A stretch of 64,000 nt of DNA from Druceiella hillmani (Eukaryota > Arthropoda > Insecta > Lepidoptera > Hepialidae): positions 18,425,001 through 18,489,000 of the forward strand of contig JAYKKI010000027.1 in NCBI GenBank assembly GCA_039881145.1. Reading direction: 5' to 3'. A program made the translations under genes and the position numbers. This document shows, in pieces, positions 24,031 to 36,564 of this stretch (its first letter is position 1; every line of letters begins with the position of its first letter). Below the pieces are notes generated by a model. That model was not told the DNA's origin. It was given only the letters and a program-made list of their open reading frames with translations, and made no database searches.

Positions 24031-24642
24031 AACAATCCTTAAAAATATAATAATATCGACAAAGAATGAAAGCCTTGATTTCACGTGTTAACCGGAAAAT
24101 AAGAAAAAAAATATAGAGGGAAGAAGGTAAGATACTAAGGTACCGGGATTCCATGTCTTTTAGATAAACTTATCGATATTAAATTCTTAATATTTTCCAT
24201 TCCCATTTTTGAACATATTCTTTAAATCTTATTCCCTAACATAATCATATGACCCATTGACGATTGCCAAATTATAAAAGACAAAGTGATAATAAAATTT
24301 ATTCCCAACAAATTTTTAAATAAAAGCGATATTTTGGCCCTAGATGTGGAAAATATATTATTTTTATCATAGATATTAAAAATATGATTTATTGGCAAAG
24401 ATAGTAAAAATAAATTTATATTAAAATCATATTAAATATATTGTATGCGAACGTCCTCTTCTGAAGAAGATTTGTTCTATATGAATTCACATAAAAGCCA
24501 AAAACATCATTACATGGAATTTAAGAAAATCGAAGGAAACTGAATAAACTCTTAATTTAAATCAAGAAACAATCTGCAAAATAATTTTTTTCTTCCGACC
24601 TTTTGTAGACTTAGTTTATGAATGTTTGGTTAAATTTAGTTA

Positions 24643-24686
24643 ATGTGGCACATTTGACACATCATCATGTGTCAAATGTGCCACAT
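24643..24686. other. perfect 20-bp stem hairpin inside the long-TIR element
   Basis: 'atgtggcacatttgacacat', a 4-nt loop (catc), then 'atgtgtcaaatgtgccacat'. It starts 7 bp inside the left terminal repeat. It may be a structural sub-terminal signal of the element or a later rearrangement. Confidence 0.95.
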
Positions 24687-26046
24687 CCAATATTGCAAAC
24701 CAGATTGAATTGGAGTATTCAAAGACTTTAAAGGTGTTAAATAATAAAACCAGCAAATTGCTTATCGGAACACGCACAAAGTATGTTTCCGTACTTGTTA
24801 ACATCTTTTGAAATGTTGATACGAGTTAATCCAAAAAAAAATATTTGAAAGTTCTAATCACATTCTAGTGTTTATAATCTCTTTTAGATTCTTCAAACGT
24901 ACGATCGAAAAGTCAAAAAGGGACGCTCAATTAAAAAAGTGGAGAGGCAAATTAGGAAAGTGATAAATCAAACCTCAACATTACTTCAAAAGATCTATCT
25001 AATGATACCCCATTCAATAGGAATAAAATTCTGCCCCCATATTTCATGTAACTGGAGATGCATTTAGAAGAAACGTTATCATTATGTTACAAATTAATAT
25101 AAACCATGAAGCAAGAACGCAGTAACAGAAGTACAAATGAAAAAGATAGAATGGATGGTTGTTTATTCACTCTAATAAGCAAAGACATAGGCTGTCTTAA
25201 TTACGGATCCCCACTTAAAATATCTGCATACTTAAAATCACATCCATATTGTTTTAAACCAAATATACAGTTTTTCAAGTGGTCTTTCTGAGGCTTTTTA
25301 GAAAGTTTTAACTGGCACACATGACTAAAAAACAAAGTAAACAAAATCACAATTTGTTAATAAACAATTTTAATTAAAGTTAGAGGAATTTTCCCATCGT
25401 TTCCAAGGCTGCATTTATAACACTTATTAGCCAGCTCAATGCTTTACCTTCTATTCTAATAAGCAGACTTAAAATACTTGGTCGGTGTCGATAAATACAA
25501 ACCTGGACAAATATCGATAAACTTAAACTTCGACGAATGTCAAAAAATTTTACTTTCTACCTTTTTTTTGTTAAAAGACACATTCGCTTGGGTTTTAAAA
25601 TGAATTGTATCTGAAATATATGGAGTTAATGAAATCATCTTTCAATTACGTGGACAATTTTAATGAGTGAATAAGATGTGGCTATATTCTATCATATTTA
25701 GTAATGTGACGTACGTAATATATCGGAATGCAGTAACTATTATAACTAAATATTTTTAGAAACTTTTTAAAAGTTGCAATTCTATTGAGTTAATACAATA
25801 TTGAAATTTTCCATACACTTTCTTCTACATATTTTCTTAATATTTTTGATATTGTTACATATATGGAATAACTTTTCTCAACTTTTTATTTTATTAAAAT
25901 GTGGACTCAAAAAATTAGAAAACTGCAGTTTTATTTTTGTACGATACAAAATGTTTTTACTATGAATAGTGAGGATATTCCAGTTTTTTTTTGAAGTTGT
26001 TTATAATACAATTGAAGTACTTCTGCATCTATGAGGACTGGCGTAT

Positions 26047-26275
26047 ATTTTACGGCTGTTTGAAAAACATCCACTGCTTCTCTGGGGCTTATAAACATTT
26101 CAAAGTTTTTTCCTAATTTTCTAGAATAAATTATTTCTAGAACAAATCCTAGGGTTGAAAATAAAGTTGACTCTATATTTCTACGTCGATGGCATTTAAA
26201 AGTTAATTTCTTTTTACGCTGAGTGGACTGGAGTATTGTGATGGCAAAAAATAGTTTGATTTGAAAAAGTTACTT
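26047..26275 (-). pseudogene. unassigned open segment inside the long-TIR element
   Basis: Reading the minus strand from about 26275 gives an uninterrupted segment of some 75 codons without an obvious start. It includes QRKKKLTFKCHRRR, a basic region, followed by STLGFVLEIIYSRKLGKNF and SPREAVDVFKQP before a stop. Its position between the long inverted repeats makes a decayed transposase or accessory frame possible. I do not recognise a catalytic motif, and the stretch could be fortuitous. Confidence 0.2.
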
Positions 26276-27399
26276 TTTATTGACTTTCCTTCAAAGAAAA
26301 TTTAACCAAACATTCATAAACTAAGTCTACAAAAGGTCGGAAGAATAAAATTATTTTGCAGATTGTTTCTTGATTTAAATTAAGAGAGTTTATTCAGTTT
26401 CCTTCGATTTTCTTAAATTCCACGTAATGATGTTTTTGGCTTTTATGTGAATTCATATAGAACAAATCTTCTTCAGAAGAGGACTGTCGCATACAATATA
26501 TTTAATTCATACCAAAACCAAATTTAACCGGTATCTGCTGATAGACTATTCGTCTTTTTAAATATGAGCAGTATATCATTAACGTTATCTTCCTTCACCG
26601 ACATTGCAAAACATCCTTGTGAACCAATAGATCTATGTTCAAATTTAATAAATTAGTTGTAAGTAGTAACATGAGCTGGACATTTAACATCATAAACCAC
26701 TCAAAAATTATTACAACTTTCTTGGTGATTAAGACACAGAGAATTTCAGGAAAATCGCTACAAGAAAAAAATTAATTTAGCGTCAAGCATATAATTTTCA
26801 ATTCAATTCCAATGATATCCTCTACAAAAAATTATTATTTTCTAACGAATAATTATATATTAATATCTCAAATGAGATAGAAAATTACAAATACACCAGC
26901 AAAAATTAAACTTAAATACTAACTAGCGTTCGAAAAAATAACTGACAAGTTAAAAGCGACAATAAAATTTCCAAAGATATTTAAATTAATTACTATAAAA
27001 TTTTCTCTATTTTAACGGCGATGTGTGAAAATGAAACTAAGAAATATTTGAAATTTAAAGGATACAATATTGAAGCATTAAATTAAAAGTGTTTACACGA
27101 TATAGATAGGGAATTTCATTAAATATTTCAGTCAGATAAGGCTATATTTTATTTGGCTTATATTTTCTAAAAAATAATTTAGATAATTTTTAGCAAGTCA
27201 CAAAGATCAATTTTCTACATTTAGATATATGAAATATTAATAAAATTCTATTTGATCTAACGGTCGATCTTTAATACAATGCAATAATTTCCTTTCTTAA
27301 ATGTTTTACTAAAATGATCATGTATCTCGAGTAAAGGCAGGGAAACATATAGAAATAAATTTTCACACCAGCCAAGTTTACGTATCATCCTCGTGTCGA

Positions 27400-27870
27400 C
27401 ATTGCAAAATCTTAATAATATTTTAACTGATACCGTGCAAAGAAGTATCTAGTCCATCGCCCCGTCAACCCCGGCTAAAACTTTAAAAACAACTTTAATC
27501 CTGGCGATAAAATCGAATGAAGGCACCAAATAATAACAACTCATTCGCTGCACGATTTAATTCAACATCTGTTCTCGCAATTTATTAAGACAAATGATGA
27601 TAATTTCTCAGCGAAAGACCGGGGACTGGTGTTGAAAAATACTCGTCCCTCCATAACTTTTATAAAACGAATGAAACGAGTGGCCCCGCAGATAGGGATA
27701 TTATAAGCATTTATTTTTTTCATAAACGAAAGCTGTTTGCAAAGCTCCTTGTCGCTTTTAAAAAAGCTCCTTTAATTAAATTGCCTTTGAGAATTATTGC
27801 ATCAACCGGCTTATGGGGAGTAATAAAGGATTTCGTTAATACTGTTAGAAGGAACTGCTGTCTGTTTTAG
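27400..27870. promoter_or_regulatory. candidate conserved non-coding island A
   Basis: This stretch is less AT-rich and less repetitive than its surroundings ('ccatcgccccgtcaaccccg', 'gaaagaccggggactggtg'). It includes a TTAATTAA homeodomain-type site at 27772-27779. No splice-bounded open frame stands out. The regulatory role is inferred from composition only. Confidence 0.25.
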
Positions 27871-29799
27871 GGTCGTTTAGGTGTAATTGTATTTTTTTTG
27901 TCCTTTAATAGCTGCTTTTGAATAGAAATATAAGGGTTATGAAAGGGAATCTTTGCGTGTCTGAGGTCTTTCTAAGAATTTTAATAAGATATGTGATTTC
28001 GTAAATCTTAAGGGCATTGTGTTTAATTTAGGACATGATAAATATTTAGGCAACTGAAGAAGTATTTTTGTCAATAAAAATATGTTCCGTTAAACTAACA
28101 ACCTCTACAATATTTAAAAGTAATAAGTTTCATTTGGTTACGATGTTTTAAAATTATAATATATTACATAGCACACCCATTACTACTCGAATTCTGATCG
28201 AATAGTTTTAACAAATTTTAACTTAAAGAAATAATTATTTTAGAAAATATGTGCGTACGTGCATGGGCGTATGCATATACGTGTGTGTTTGAATGTTCAA
28301 GGTCATCACTAGTAATGGATGAACTTTTCTAGCGTTCGATTCCGACAGGCCAGTTTAATTCGAGAGCGTATAGCGAACACACGCGTTAAGCAATTTAAAT
28401 GTAAAAGTGATATTGTGCGGAAAATATTGAACTCTTTAATAAAATATAATTACATTTATACCACTTTTAAACTTTAAGTGGAAAAATTAGTACTGAAATT
28501 TAAAAATGTCAAAGAATATGGCAAATTTACACAAGCAGAGTTTCAGAAAACCGCGAATCGATTTAATACTAAATTAGGTGGGATCGCCCTGAACATTGGA
28601 AATAACCTAAATTGGAAAAACTTCGGGAGACACAGTTCATTGAAAGTGATATCTTTATTAGGCTCTCTCCATCCATAAACATATTCACGTCAAAAACTTG
28701 CAGACTCATCCTGGCGCAATCTATCCCGTTTATTATTTCTAAATTTTCCATAAACAAATCCCGATTTGCAGAGTGCATTTGAGTATATGTAACTTAGAAA
28801 CTGTTAAGCTTGTTATATAATTTAAAGGTTGAGATACTGCTGTCGCAATATTCTGTTACGAATTACAATGTATAATATTCTTAATGAACATTTCACTAAG
28901 AATACTGAGATACATAACTACATCTCGCTCCTTTTCACAAAAAAATGTCCCTCTCACTCGAGACTATAATTTATTTTGACATTACACCAAACGCTTACTC
29001 GCTCCTTTGGGTCTATAGAAAGCAAAAAAGAGGTTACGTGATCAGTAATTGATTTTTTGCTCAAAGTTACAGCTTTTAATTTAAATTGCGAGACAAATTT
29101 CAATATTCATGAAAATACAGAAATTACGACTTAAAATATATATTCAAGGTCATAAAGAAATTAAATTGGGTCAATATTAATTAAAGCCTAATGATCTAAT
29201 GTTAATATCAGATTATTCATAAGTTGTTCAAGTTATTTTCTTCATGAACTAAAGGTACCAGGTTTAGTTCACTAATATTTTATTATTTTAATAATATTGC
29301 AATATTAATAAACATAGTCGTCACGTATATTCTTACATGGCCGCTACTTTTTTACAAATAATTATCACAAAAGTATATTGTTACACAGAAAGAGTTTTCA
29401 ACTAATCATTCAATAAATTGAATGTTTTTCATTTAAAATAAATACAAAGTAGCGTATATTTTCTTTAAAATTTATTTGCTTACTATTTAGTAAAAAGGGG
29501 AAACAATTGTTAAAATTTACAATATTTTTTTGATAGTCTTTTAGCTCTGTGTACATGTATCATTAAATTCAGGAAAAATAAAATAACAAATAATATCGTA
29601 TTCCTGAAGAGACACGAAGTCAACCACTATTTTTGAGCTCAACTTCGAACAACTCCCTGCAAACGTACTCAGTTGAATTGGAGTTTCGCTTCAGGTATCC
29701 CTATAATCACAATACCAACTGCTGGATCATTTTTCAGGAGAAATTTCTTTTATGAAAACGTCAGCTATAAGGACGTTGTAGGATTTAAAATTTTAATGT

Positions 29800-30020
29800 T
29801 ACAATGATTAATGACGACACGAAATGCGTCTCGCTCGTTTTTCCGAAGAGAACCGAGCAGGCCCGAATTGCCTCCCTCTTGCCAAGTTATTGAACGTGCT
29901 GGTGCGAGTGTATAATTAATTCTTCATAAATTATAATTAAGACCGTAAAATGGCGTATTGTTTTCCAAGCGATAAATTAATTTATGGAGGATTTCATGTC
30001 GCGAATACAACATCAAAGGT
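29800..30020. promoter_or_regulatory. candidate conserved non-coding island B
   Basis: A GC-elevated stretch ('ccgagcaggcccgaattgcc', 'gtgctggtgcgagtg') is followed by several TAATTA-type cores (around 29912, 29934 and 29975). Non-coding. An enhancer-like role is inferred only. Confidence 0.25.
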
Positions 30021-32639
30021 TGTTTCAGGTATAACGATGATCGAAAATTAACTGTTGATTCGAAATATTAATTAAAACAGAGTATCAATATAATGAGCTT
30101 TTAATTTTTTTTTTTATTTGAGCTTTTCACTTTATTACGTATAAACGATTAATTAATGCGATTATTTTGTCAGTTAAGTAGCCAAGTATTGAAAGCCAAT
30201 ACATGGCTCTCAATTGTTTCACATGAAAACCTGTCGATTCTTTATTTGATTTTTACGAAATAAAGACTATTTTCCTTAATTTTGATGTTATTATTGTATA
30301 AGTTATGCAATATAAATACGAATGAAAATATCTAAAAAGAAAATTGAAGCATCAATACAATCATTAATTTATTTTAATATGTTCTGCAGTGTGGTATTAA
30401 GATATTTTGAAATGAAGTTCAGCCTTTCTTGTCGCTAGTATATTTTGATAGTAATTTTGGATATATTTAAGGAACATATTTAATGTTAAACAAACCAATA
30501 AACCGTCTTTAATCTGATCATTTAGTGTTGTTTTTGTTCTGCCAAACAAATTTAATAAAATAAGTAGTGTTTTTTACATTTTTTACATTGTTCTATTTGT
30601 TTTATTTAATTGACTCTATATAAACTTATGAAATGTTAAATATGATCTATAGTATTTTACCAATGTCCTGAAAATTATAACATTATAGCAATCCTACTCT
30701 ACTTTTTAGGAAAAAGTTAGAAAAATGGAAGTTTTAAATAAGTGAAATTCAAAAGTTTACTTCAAAATTCAATTATCACTTTAGAAGTCACTTCATCTTA
30801 GACTTAATCTTATCACTTTATAAGAATAATGATGGAGGAATCACGACATATCCCTTTCAAATATAATGGGTACACCAATAAATATAATTTTTCTACAAAA
30901 ATTAAAACATACTTCTGGATGCCCAGTGTGTTTTACACTCTCACTATTCTGCTGCAAACATGTTCTTAAACGTAGACTAAAGCCTGATGATATACATCAC
31001 GAAATGCTCCATGAGATAACTTTGTAAAAGGAATTTCAATCACTCTCGCACTTCGTGTTGAGAATAACACTTACACCAATAAGACGACCAGTTAATTATA
31101 TTCTCGTATGGACCTAAAATTTTAGGCTCATATGCGAAACAAATATACAAGTTACATTTTGTTTAACGCTTCAAAGAATAAACAGTACCCAAAAATGGCA
31201 ATCGGTTATTAAACTAGTAATGTTTTTCAGCTTCATTGGCCTATTCAAACATAAATAGATAATTACATTAGCAGAAAGCAAAGCGTTTTTATTTCACGAG
31301 AAAAATTGTTTGTGAAGATCATGTGTTTGTAAAACGTGAAAAAATATAAGTGTATTATAAAAGCATTCCGTCGTCTTACTTTATCAATTCACCTAGATGA
31401 AATTTTGTAGGACAAATGGCCTAAATAAAGAAAAATGTGAAAATATTTATAATACTCTTTAAGGATTGCTCAAAGCTCGTCGAAATTAATATAAAAAGTA
31501 GTCGTTAAGTAAAGTATATATGCTGTGTGAAGGAATTGTTTTAAGAGAAAAGACGATTTACCCACGATGGTATTTTTTTGTTTAAAATTTTGGCCAATAA
31601 GCGTACTACATGACTAGAATGCGTCTCTAACTCTCTTGAAATTTATTCCAAAATCACGGCAATATCACTCAAACTATAATCTGTATAAAATCATGAAAAA
31701 ATACTTAATTAATATTAAAATTAAACTCTAAATTAACTTTAATGAATAAAATGGATTATGGTAAGCATTTGTAATTAATATACAATTACATTCGGTAATT
31801 AAAACCCTAAAGAGCAATTAACTATAATTTGTTTAGTTAAATTTATTCATATCTTTCTCGTAAGAAGAAGCTAAATGTTTAACCTGAATTAAGATATGCT
31901 AAATTTTGAATAAAACATTTTTATAAAACCACAACCTCTAATCAACCGAGGAGAAATACAATTTAAAGATTTTGATTATCTTGTAAATCGCAGTACTTAT
32001 TATTTTAAATCTGTAAAAGTCTAGACATATAATGTATTTTAAACCCATAAATGTTTTGCTATATGATAGGAATGAATTATAAGTTCATCTCTTCAATTAC
32101 AGTATCCAGGTTGATGTATACACAATCGAATATGAATGACAAGGTTTTTATAATGTATAAAGCAGACGACATTTTTCTATATATTTATTGATTTGTTTAT
32201 GTAAAATCTATTAATTTTGCAGATTAAAATGTCTCTCGTATTCATATAAAATTAAAGAATGATCTTCGATATATATTATTCACAACTTTCATTAACAACA
32301 TGAGAACAAAAATAAAATTCACACATAACCTCGTTTCGTCTTTCATATTTCGTACAATAACTTACCCCTTCACGTAAATTGATCGCAAACAACATTTTAT
32401 AGCAAATTTTCTAAGCCAGGATTAAATTCGTGACGTGTCGGGGTAACCGCCAAGTAGAAGTTTTTCGGTCAAAACCTTGTTACAGTTGAAGAAGACAGAA
32501 AGCCGTTTCACAACCAACAGAGTCATCTCTCGGTGATGGCTGAGTCAAGTTTATGAGTATCAGGGATGTCCAAAACAGGGTACATTTTTTTATTTACAAT
32601 TTTTATTAAAACTAGTTATATAACTAACGATTAATTTGT

Positions 32640-34530
32640 TTCGGAATTAATATACTATGTGCTGATTAAACTTAAATTTTCCTTTTAATCACTTAATGTT
32701 CTAATAAATAACAAGCTCAAAAGGTTTTATCCTTCTGTTTCTGGATTAATGTGGTTTTGAAGTCTCTTTTGGTGGGAACTAGCAAATCTACTCATAGTAT
32801 CACCTACCATCTCAATCTCAAGATCGCGATGGATATCACAGTTACGGACATATCAAGGCGCGTTAACTACACACTTAAGCACTTTCTTTTGGAATCTATG
32901 TATCACTTGGTATTAGACTTACTGGCGCAGCCCCACAGCTGTATTCCATAACTCCAAATTGGGCGTAGGACTTGCTTATATAAAATAAGTTTGTTTTATG
33001 TTGAAAGCTCTGAATTACGACCAAGCAACCAATACATTTTTCTGAACCTGATATTAAGTTCGTCGCGTTTTTTTTTAATATGTTCTTTCCACCGAAGCTT
33101 GGCGTCGAGAGTCATACCAAGATATTTAGCGGTGTTTGCATATGGTAATTGAGGGCCATTAATAAAAACTGGTTGTTGTGTTATCTTTTTATTTGTAAAG
33201 TTGATATGTGTTGATTTGGATTTGTTTAATTTAATGTAGCATTTCTTTGACGAGATGGCTACTTTGTTGAATGCTGCACGGTACAGATGGCTACACAGTT
33301 TCCCCAACTGCCATTATTGCCATATGTGTTGTAACATCATTAATGTATAGCAAATACAAAACTCGGCCTAGAATACTACCCTGAGGGACCCCAGCCTTAA
33401 TCAGCTTCAAATCTGAATACGAGTCTTCGTATTTAACCCGAAAGTGTCGATTAGTCAGATAGGATTTTGAGAGTTGTTAGAAGTGATCGGGAAGAAGTAA
33501 TCTTAATTTGTGTAGCAGACCTCCTGCCAAGAAGACAGCAGACCATACATTTTTGTTTTCTATCGCTTTTTCAATAACATCAGTAATAAGATGTACTTGA
33601 TCGATTGTCGAGTGGTTGTTCCTGAAACCAAATTGATGTGGTGGTATCAGGTTTCTTTGATCAGGAATAGGTTTGAGACGCTTTAAAATTAGTTTCATAA
33701 ATAGCTTTGACATGATTGGTAATAGTTAGATGGGTCGATATGATTCAACTTTACTTAGATTTTTTCCAGGTTTTGGTATCATAATAACTTCAGCTGTTTT
33801 CCACGCATCTGGGACATAGTTTAGCTGAATACAGGCATTGATCAGAGTAGTTAATTTAACCAAAGCTTTTCTTTGAAATCTTTTAAGTATGCCACCTGTA
33901 ATTAGATTAAATCTAGGTGCTTTCTTGATATTGAGGATATTTTTAATTCCATCACCAACTTCCTTAGGTGTAACTAATGGAATTCTGACAGGATAAGCAT
34001 TGGGATAAAGAGGAGATAGAGCACCATCTCCCTTGTTTGGATAAAATCTTGCTTCAAGATGCTGAGCAAACACATCTGCTATTTCTGAATTATTACGAGC
34101 CAATTTTCCATCAGTCTTTTTTAGTACCCCCTGTACTTGAGCTAACGGTCGTTTAAGATATTTTGTAGCTTTCCATAGTGAGTATTCAGTTCTGCTATCT
34201 GCAGTAAGTTCTGTGAGAAATTTTTTGATTCACAATTGTTTGATGTTTTTTATTTCTGTAGTTAGTTGTCTAGTAGTTCTGTTAAGTAGAGTTTCATCAT
34301 ATGGGCTTCTTGATTGATGCCACTTTCTTCTAAGTTTTCTTTTTTCTGATATTAGGACTCTATTTTTTTCGGATAATTGAGACCTTTTAATTTTCTTTTA
34401 ATAACCGGCGAACTATTCCAGGTAGCTCCCTGAATAGGTGCGGAAACACAAGTATTAATTCTTTTCCCAATTGATCAACAGTCTTTATCGGCACCATCAA
34501 ATTGATATCATTTTCAATTAAAATAAATCC
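32640..34530 (-). pseudogene. broken ORF2 (reverse transcriptase) of the Jockey-type LINE
   Basis: Linker residues (ATWNSSPVIKRKLKGLNYPK) lie near 34425-34365. The RT N-terminal part (34103-33726) carries KAPRFNLITGGILK, EVIMIPKPGK and ESYRPI. The next piece (33713-33477) has LKRLKPI, QFGFRNNHSTIDQVH and SAVFL. The sequence then passes directly to AGGLLHKLR, so the motif A aspartate segment expected after SAVFL is absent. Motif B ([10 protein letters not shown], about 33400-33365) is present. The aspartate pair of motif C is also missing: YINDVTTHM runs straight into AIMAVGETV. The thumb/C-terminal part (33307-32996) ends RKMYWLLGRNSELST, then continues after a stop with LRPIW-type residues to about 32700. 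Multiple stops and frameshifts make it inactive. Confidence 0.88.
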
Positions 34531-34616
34531 AATCTGTTCACTTTTTCCTGAAGAGCAAAGATAATTTTTTTTAAATTATCTTCATTCTGTCTGGCTTGGC
34601 ACCAAGAAGAATAATG

Positions 34617-34757
34617 TTATTCCTTATTTTGTGTCTTTCGCGTATTTTCAGCAAAGAGTATATTATTTGATTGAAGCAATTGGGCTTTACTAACTGTATG
34701 AGGGTAATATTGCGTCATCGCTGTCTGTGATTGTTCTCTTGAATTCTCGTTATCCAT
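34617..34757 (-). pseudogene. 46-codon remnant of LINE ORF1 start
   Basis: A frame opens with ATG at 34757 (MDNENSREQSQTAM...) and stops at 34617. It sits exactly where ORF1 of the LINE should begin, downstream of the leader and upstream of ORF2 sequence. It is Gln/Asn-rich, and the zinc knuckles expected later in a Jockey ORF1 are not present. The assignment is by position; the sequence is not independently recognised. Confidence 0.5.
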
Positions 34758-34799
34758 GCTCTTTCACACGCTACCCGATGTCACATGCATAGCATGATG

Positions 34800-34990
34800 A
34801 CTTCGCACTCCAACTCAACGCGTATTAAGTGTGGTTTCAAATGCTCAGTACTAGATGACGGCAGTAGTGTTGCTTAACTCCGTACTAATAAAATACAAAA
34901 CAAAGAACAAGACGCGCTACTAGCTGATCTCGAACCCAGGGAGCTCACGCCGCCCGCTTTACGACGCGACACCCTGTTGTCGCGTTTAAT
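34800..34990 (-). promoter_or_regulatory. LINE 5' leader with a pol III B-box-like sequence
   Basis: This is the GC-richer 5' border of the LINE. On the minus strand it contains 'gggttcgagatc' (about 34942-34931), close to the tRNA B box GGTTCGANNCC, preceded by 'cgtcgtaaagcgggcggcg'. It may be the LINE leader itself or a SINE/tRNA fragment joined to it. No A box was found at the expected distance. Confidence 0.35.
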
Positions 34991-35144
34991 AAAAAAAGAA
35001 TATAAAAATGTTTACTACTATTATATTAAGGGTAGATATTGAAAATGAATTACTCACCCAATAAGATGCATAAATACTTTTATTACGTTGATTCAATTAC
35101 CATATCAGATGTTTCAATGTTAACTAATATTATAAATACGAAAA

Positions 35145-35285
35145 TGTTAATTGATGGATGAATGGATGTTTGTAACTTTTTAATTGTAACCTAATAATTG
35201 TGTAATTTACAAACGAATCCTCACGAAATTTGACATATGAATAAATTATAGCCTGAAGATAGATTTTTTTCTTATTGTAAGTTGT
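35145..35285 (+). repeat. degenerate dispersed repeat, 'ggatgaatggatgtttgta' type
   Basis: It has 'gatggatgaatggatgtttg', 'cacgaaatttgacatatg' and 'tatagcctgaagatag' in the order I recall for an abundant lepidopteran interspersed (Helitron-associated) repeat. The 3' terminus is missing. Confidence 0.4.
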
Positions 35286-35944
35286 TAAAACTAACTTTGA
35301 TTTTGGCATGTGCTAATTAATACCATGCATTCGGAATGTTCAAATCTAAACGCGATTCGCGTACGAAAGCGTACACAAATTTCTACCTTTTATGATTGGA
35401 TCGTCATTTTACTACTGGCGGCAAATGGATTTTAAAAATATTCGTACAGAAGCTATATTATTGTTATCCACGCGGATTACAATAATATTGGAATTTTTTT
35501 GTAATTTGCGGGCAGATGCTGGGAAATAGCATTTCAAAAATACATATGCCACATTATTGACGAACTACAAATACTGGTTGGCTATAAAAGTAAAACAAAA
35601 ATTACAAAATTGTCATACGATAAGATTGCTTGCGTAAACGACTGACCTCAAAAACTTATTTCGTTCGTTTGAAGGTCTAGTCAATATTTCATTGAGTTTT
35701 GATTTATATGTAAATTTATAATGTAACATTAATACCAAAAATGTTAAATCGAGCCTCAGATTTTTGAAATATGTGTCCATCAAAATTAACCTAAAACAAC
35801 TTATACATCCTACGAGTAATAACAATTCTTCAAAATGTTAGTTATAAAACTCGTACCATGGTCATGAAATCGATGCGCCACCTGAATAGTTTTTCTTATA
35901 TTTTATGCTTATTTGGTAACTCTGCTTTATTTAATATTTGAATT

Positions 35945-36560
35945 TAACCTTCGGTGACGGAACGGCATACGATCGTTAACCCGGCTCCGGTCTCTGGGAT
36001 ATTAGAATTGACTTCTCTAACAAGGCTAACTAGGAAAATTCTATCTTCGTCTAAGTCGCCGTTCGTCTCAGTAGACCGAGTTATGTCTGATGGCAGAGTT
36101 CAGCAGGAACCCAGGTCTGCGGGTTATATCGCTGAACCCATGTCTAGGGTTATGTGTGAAGAGGCTCAACGATGGCGAGGGGGGAATGAGTGAATATCGG
36201 TACGGCCAGACCAAGAGAAGCCACAGAGGCGTTTTTTTGGACTCTAAAGGAGAGTAGCGATAACCTTCAGTACCGAGGAGAAGCATGTGGAGCAATCTCC
36301 TAGTCGATTCCCTTTCGGAATATTGTGAATATAGAGCTCGCGATGTCGCAATGTAGAAAGCCAGGAGACACAAGCACATTATTATCCCTGTAGAGTTTCC
36401 ATCATGAAAGTACAAGTAATAAAAGTTATTATGCCTGATGATCAATATGGCAACCGGCGCTCTACGTTTGCTGGGGACTTAAGGTATAAAATGGATTACT
36501 GGCAACCTTGATAAATATATGATTAGAGGAAGCGCAAATTTACGTATCTCTTTTAGATTC
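35945..36560 (+). mobile_element. GC-richer leader, probably 5' end of the second LINE
   Basis: A GC-elevated stretch ('cccggctccggtctctggg', 'aggaacccaggtctgcggg', 'cgatggcgaggggg') immediately precedes the endonuclease relic and ends close to the 'tggaacgtacga' that begins it. The 79- and 125-codon frames across it are not recognised. A LINE 5' UTR is the simplest reading; an unrelated GC-rich sequence is possible. Confidence 0.4.
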
Positions 36561-36564
36561 AGTA

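Larger units (their letters stand above)
24431..26506. mobile_element. 2.08-kb element with terminal inverted repeats of about 207 bp
   Basis: The left arm (24431-24636) and right arm (26299-26506) are reverse complements over their whole length with few differences: 'attaaatatattgtatgcg' opens the left and its complement closes the right. 'cctcttctgaagaagatttg', 'gccaaaaacatcattac' and 'cttagtttatgaatgtttgg' are all mirrored. The arms are flanked by 'tcat' on both sides (24427-24430 and 26507-26510), a possible 4-bp target-site duplication. The 1.66-kb interior has only small frames (25106-25291 plus; about 26275-26047 minus) that I cannot assign to a transposase family. Long arms fit a DNA transposon derivative, but the superfamily is undetermined. 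Confidence 0.85.
26507..32584. other. mostly featureless AT-rich stretch
   Basis: It contains islands A and B, and a GC-elevated patch at about 32390-32580 ('gtgacgtgtcggggtaaccg', 'agtcatctctcggtgatggc') just before the LINE. The 66- and 69-codon overlapping frames at 28478-28778 are on opposite strands and show no domain. No gene or repeat could otherwise be supported. Confidence 0.5.
32585..34990 (-). mobile_element. degenerate Jockey-type LINE (non-LTR retrotransposon)
   Basis: On the minus strand the order is: a 5' leader (34990-34758), the start of a first ORF, the end of the ORF2 endonuclease/linker, a reverse transcriptase in several frames, the C-terminal region ending near 32700, and an A-rich 3' end (seen as t-rich at 32586-32595). 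The sequence jumps from ORF1 codon 46 to the ORF2 linker within about 150 bp, so the main part of ORF1 and most of the endonuclease have been lost. No clear target-site duplication was found, which fits an old insertion. Family assignment rests on protein similarity recognised by eye (KAP...DLITG-type motif, NHSTIDQVH, RKMYWLLGRNS). Confidence 0.9.

Noticed and set aside
28320..28350. B-box-like 'gttcgattcc' suggesting a SINE or tRNA
   Set aside because: No A box, no flanking tRNA-like structure and no second copy in the window.
32751..32951. 66-codon plus-strand gene
   Set aside because: It is the complementary strand of the Jockey-type LINE 3' part.
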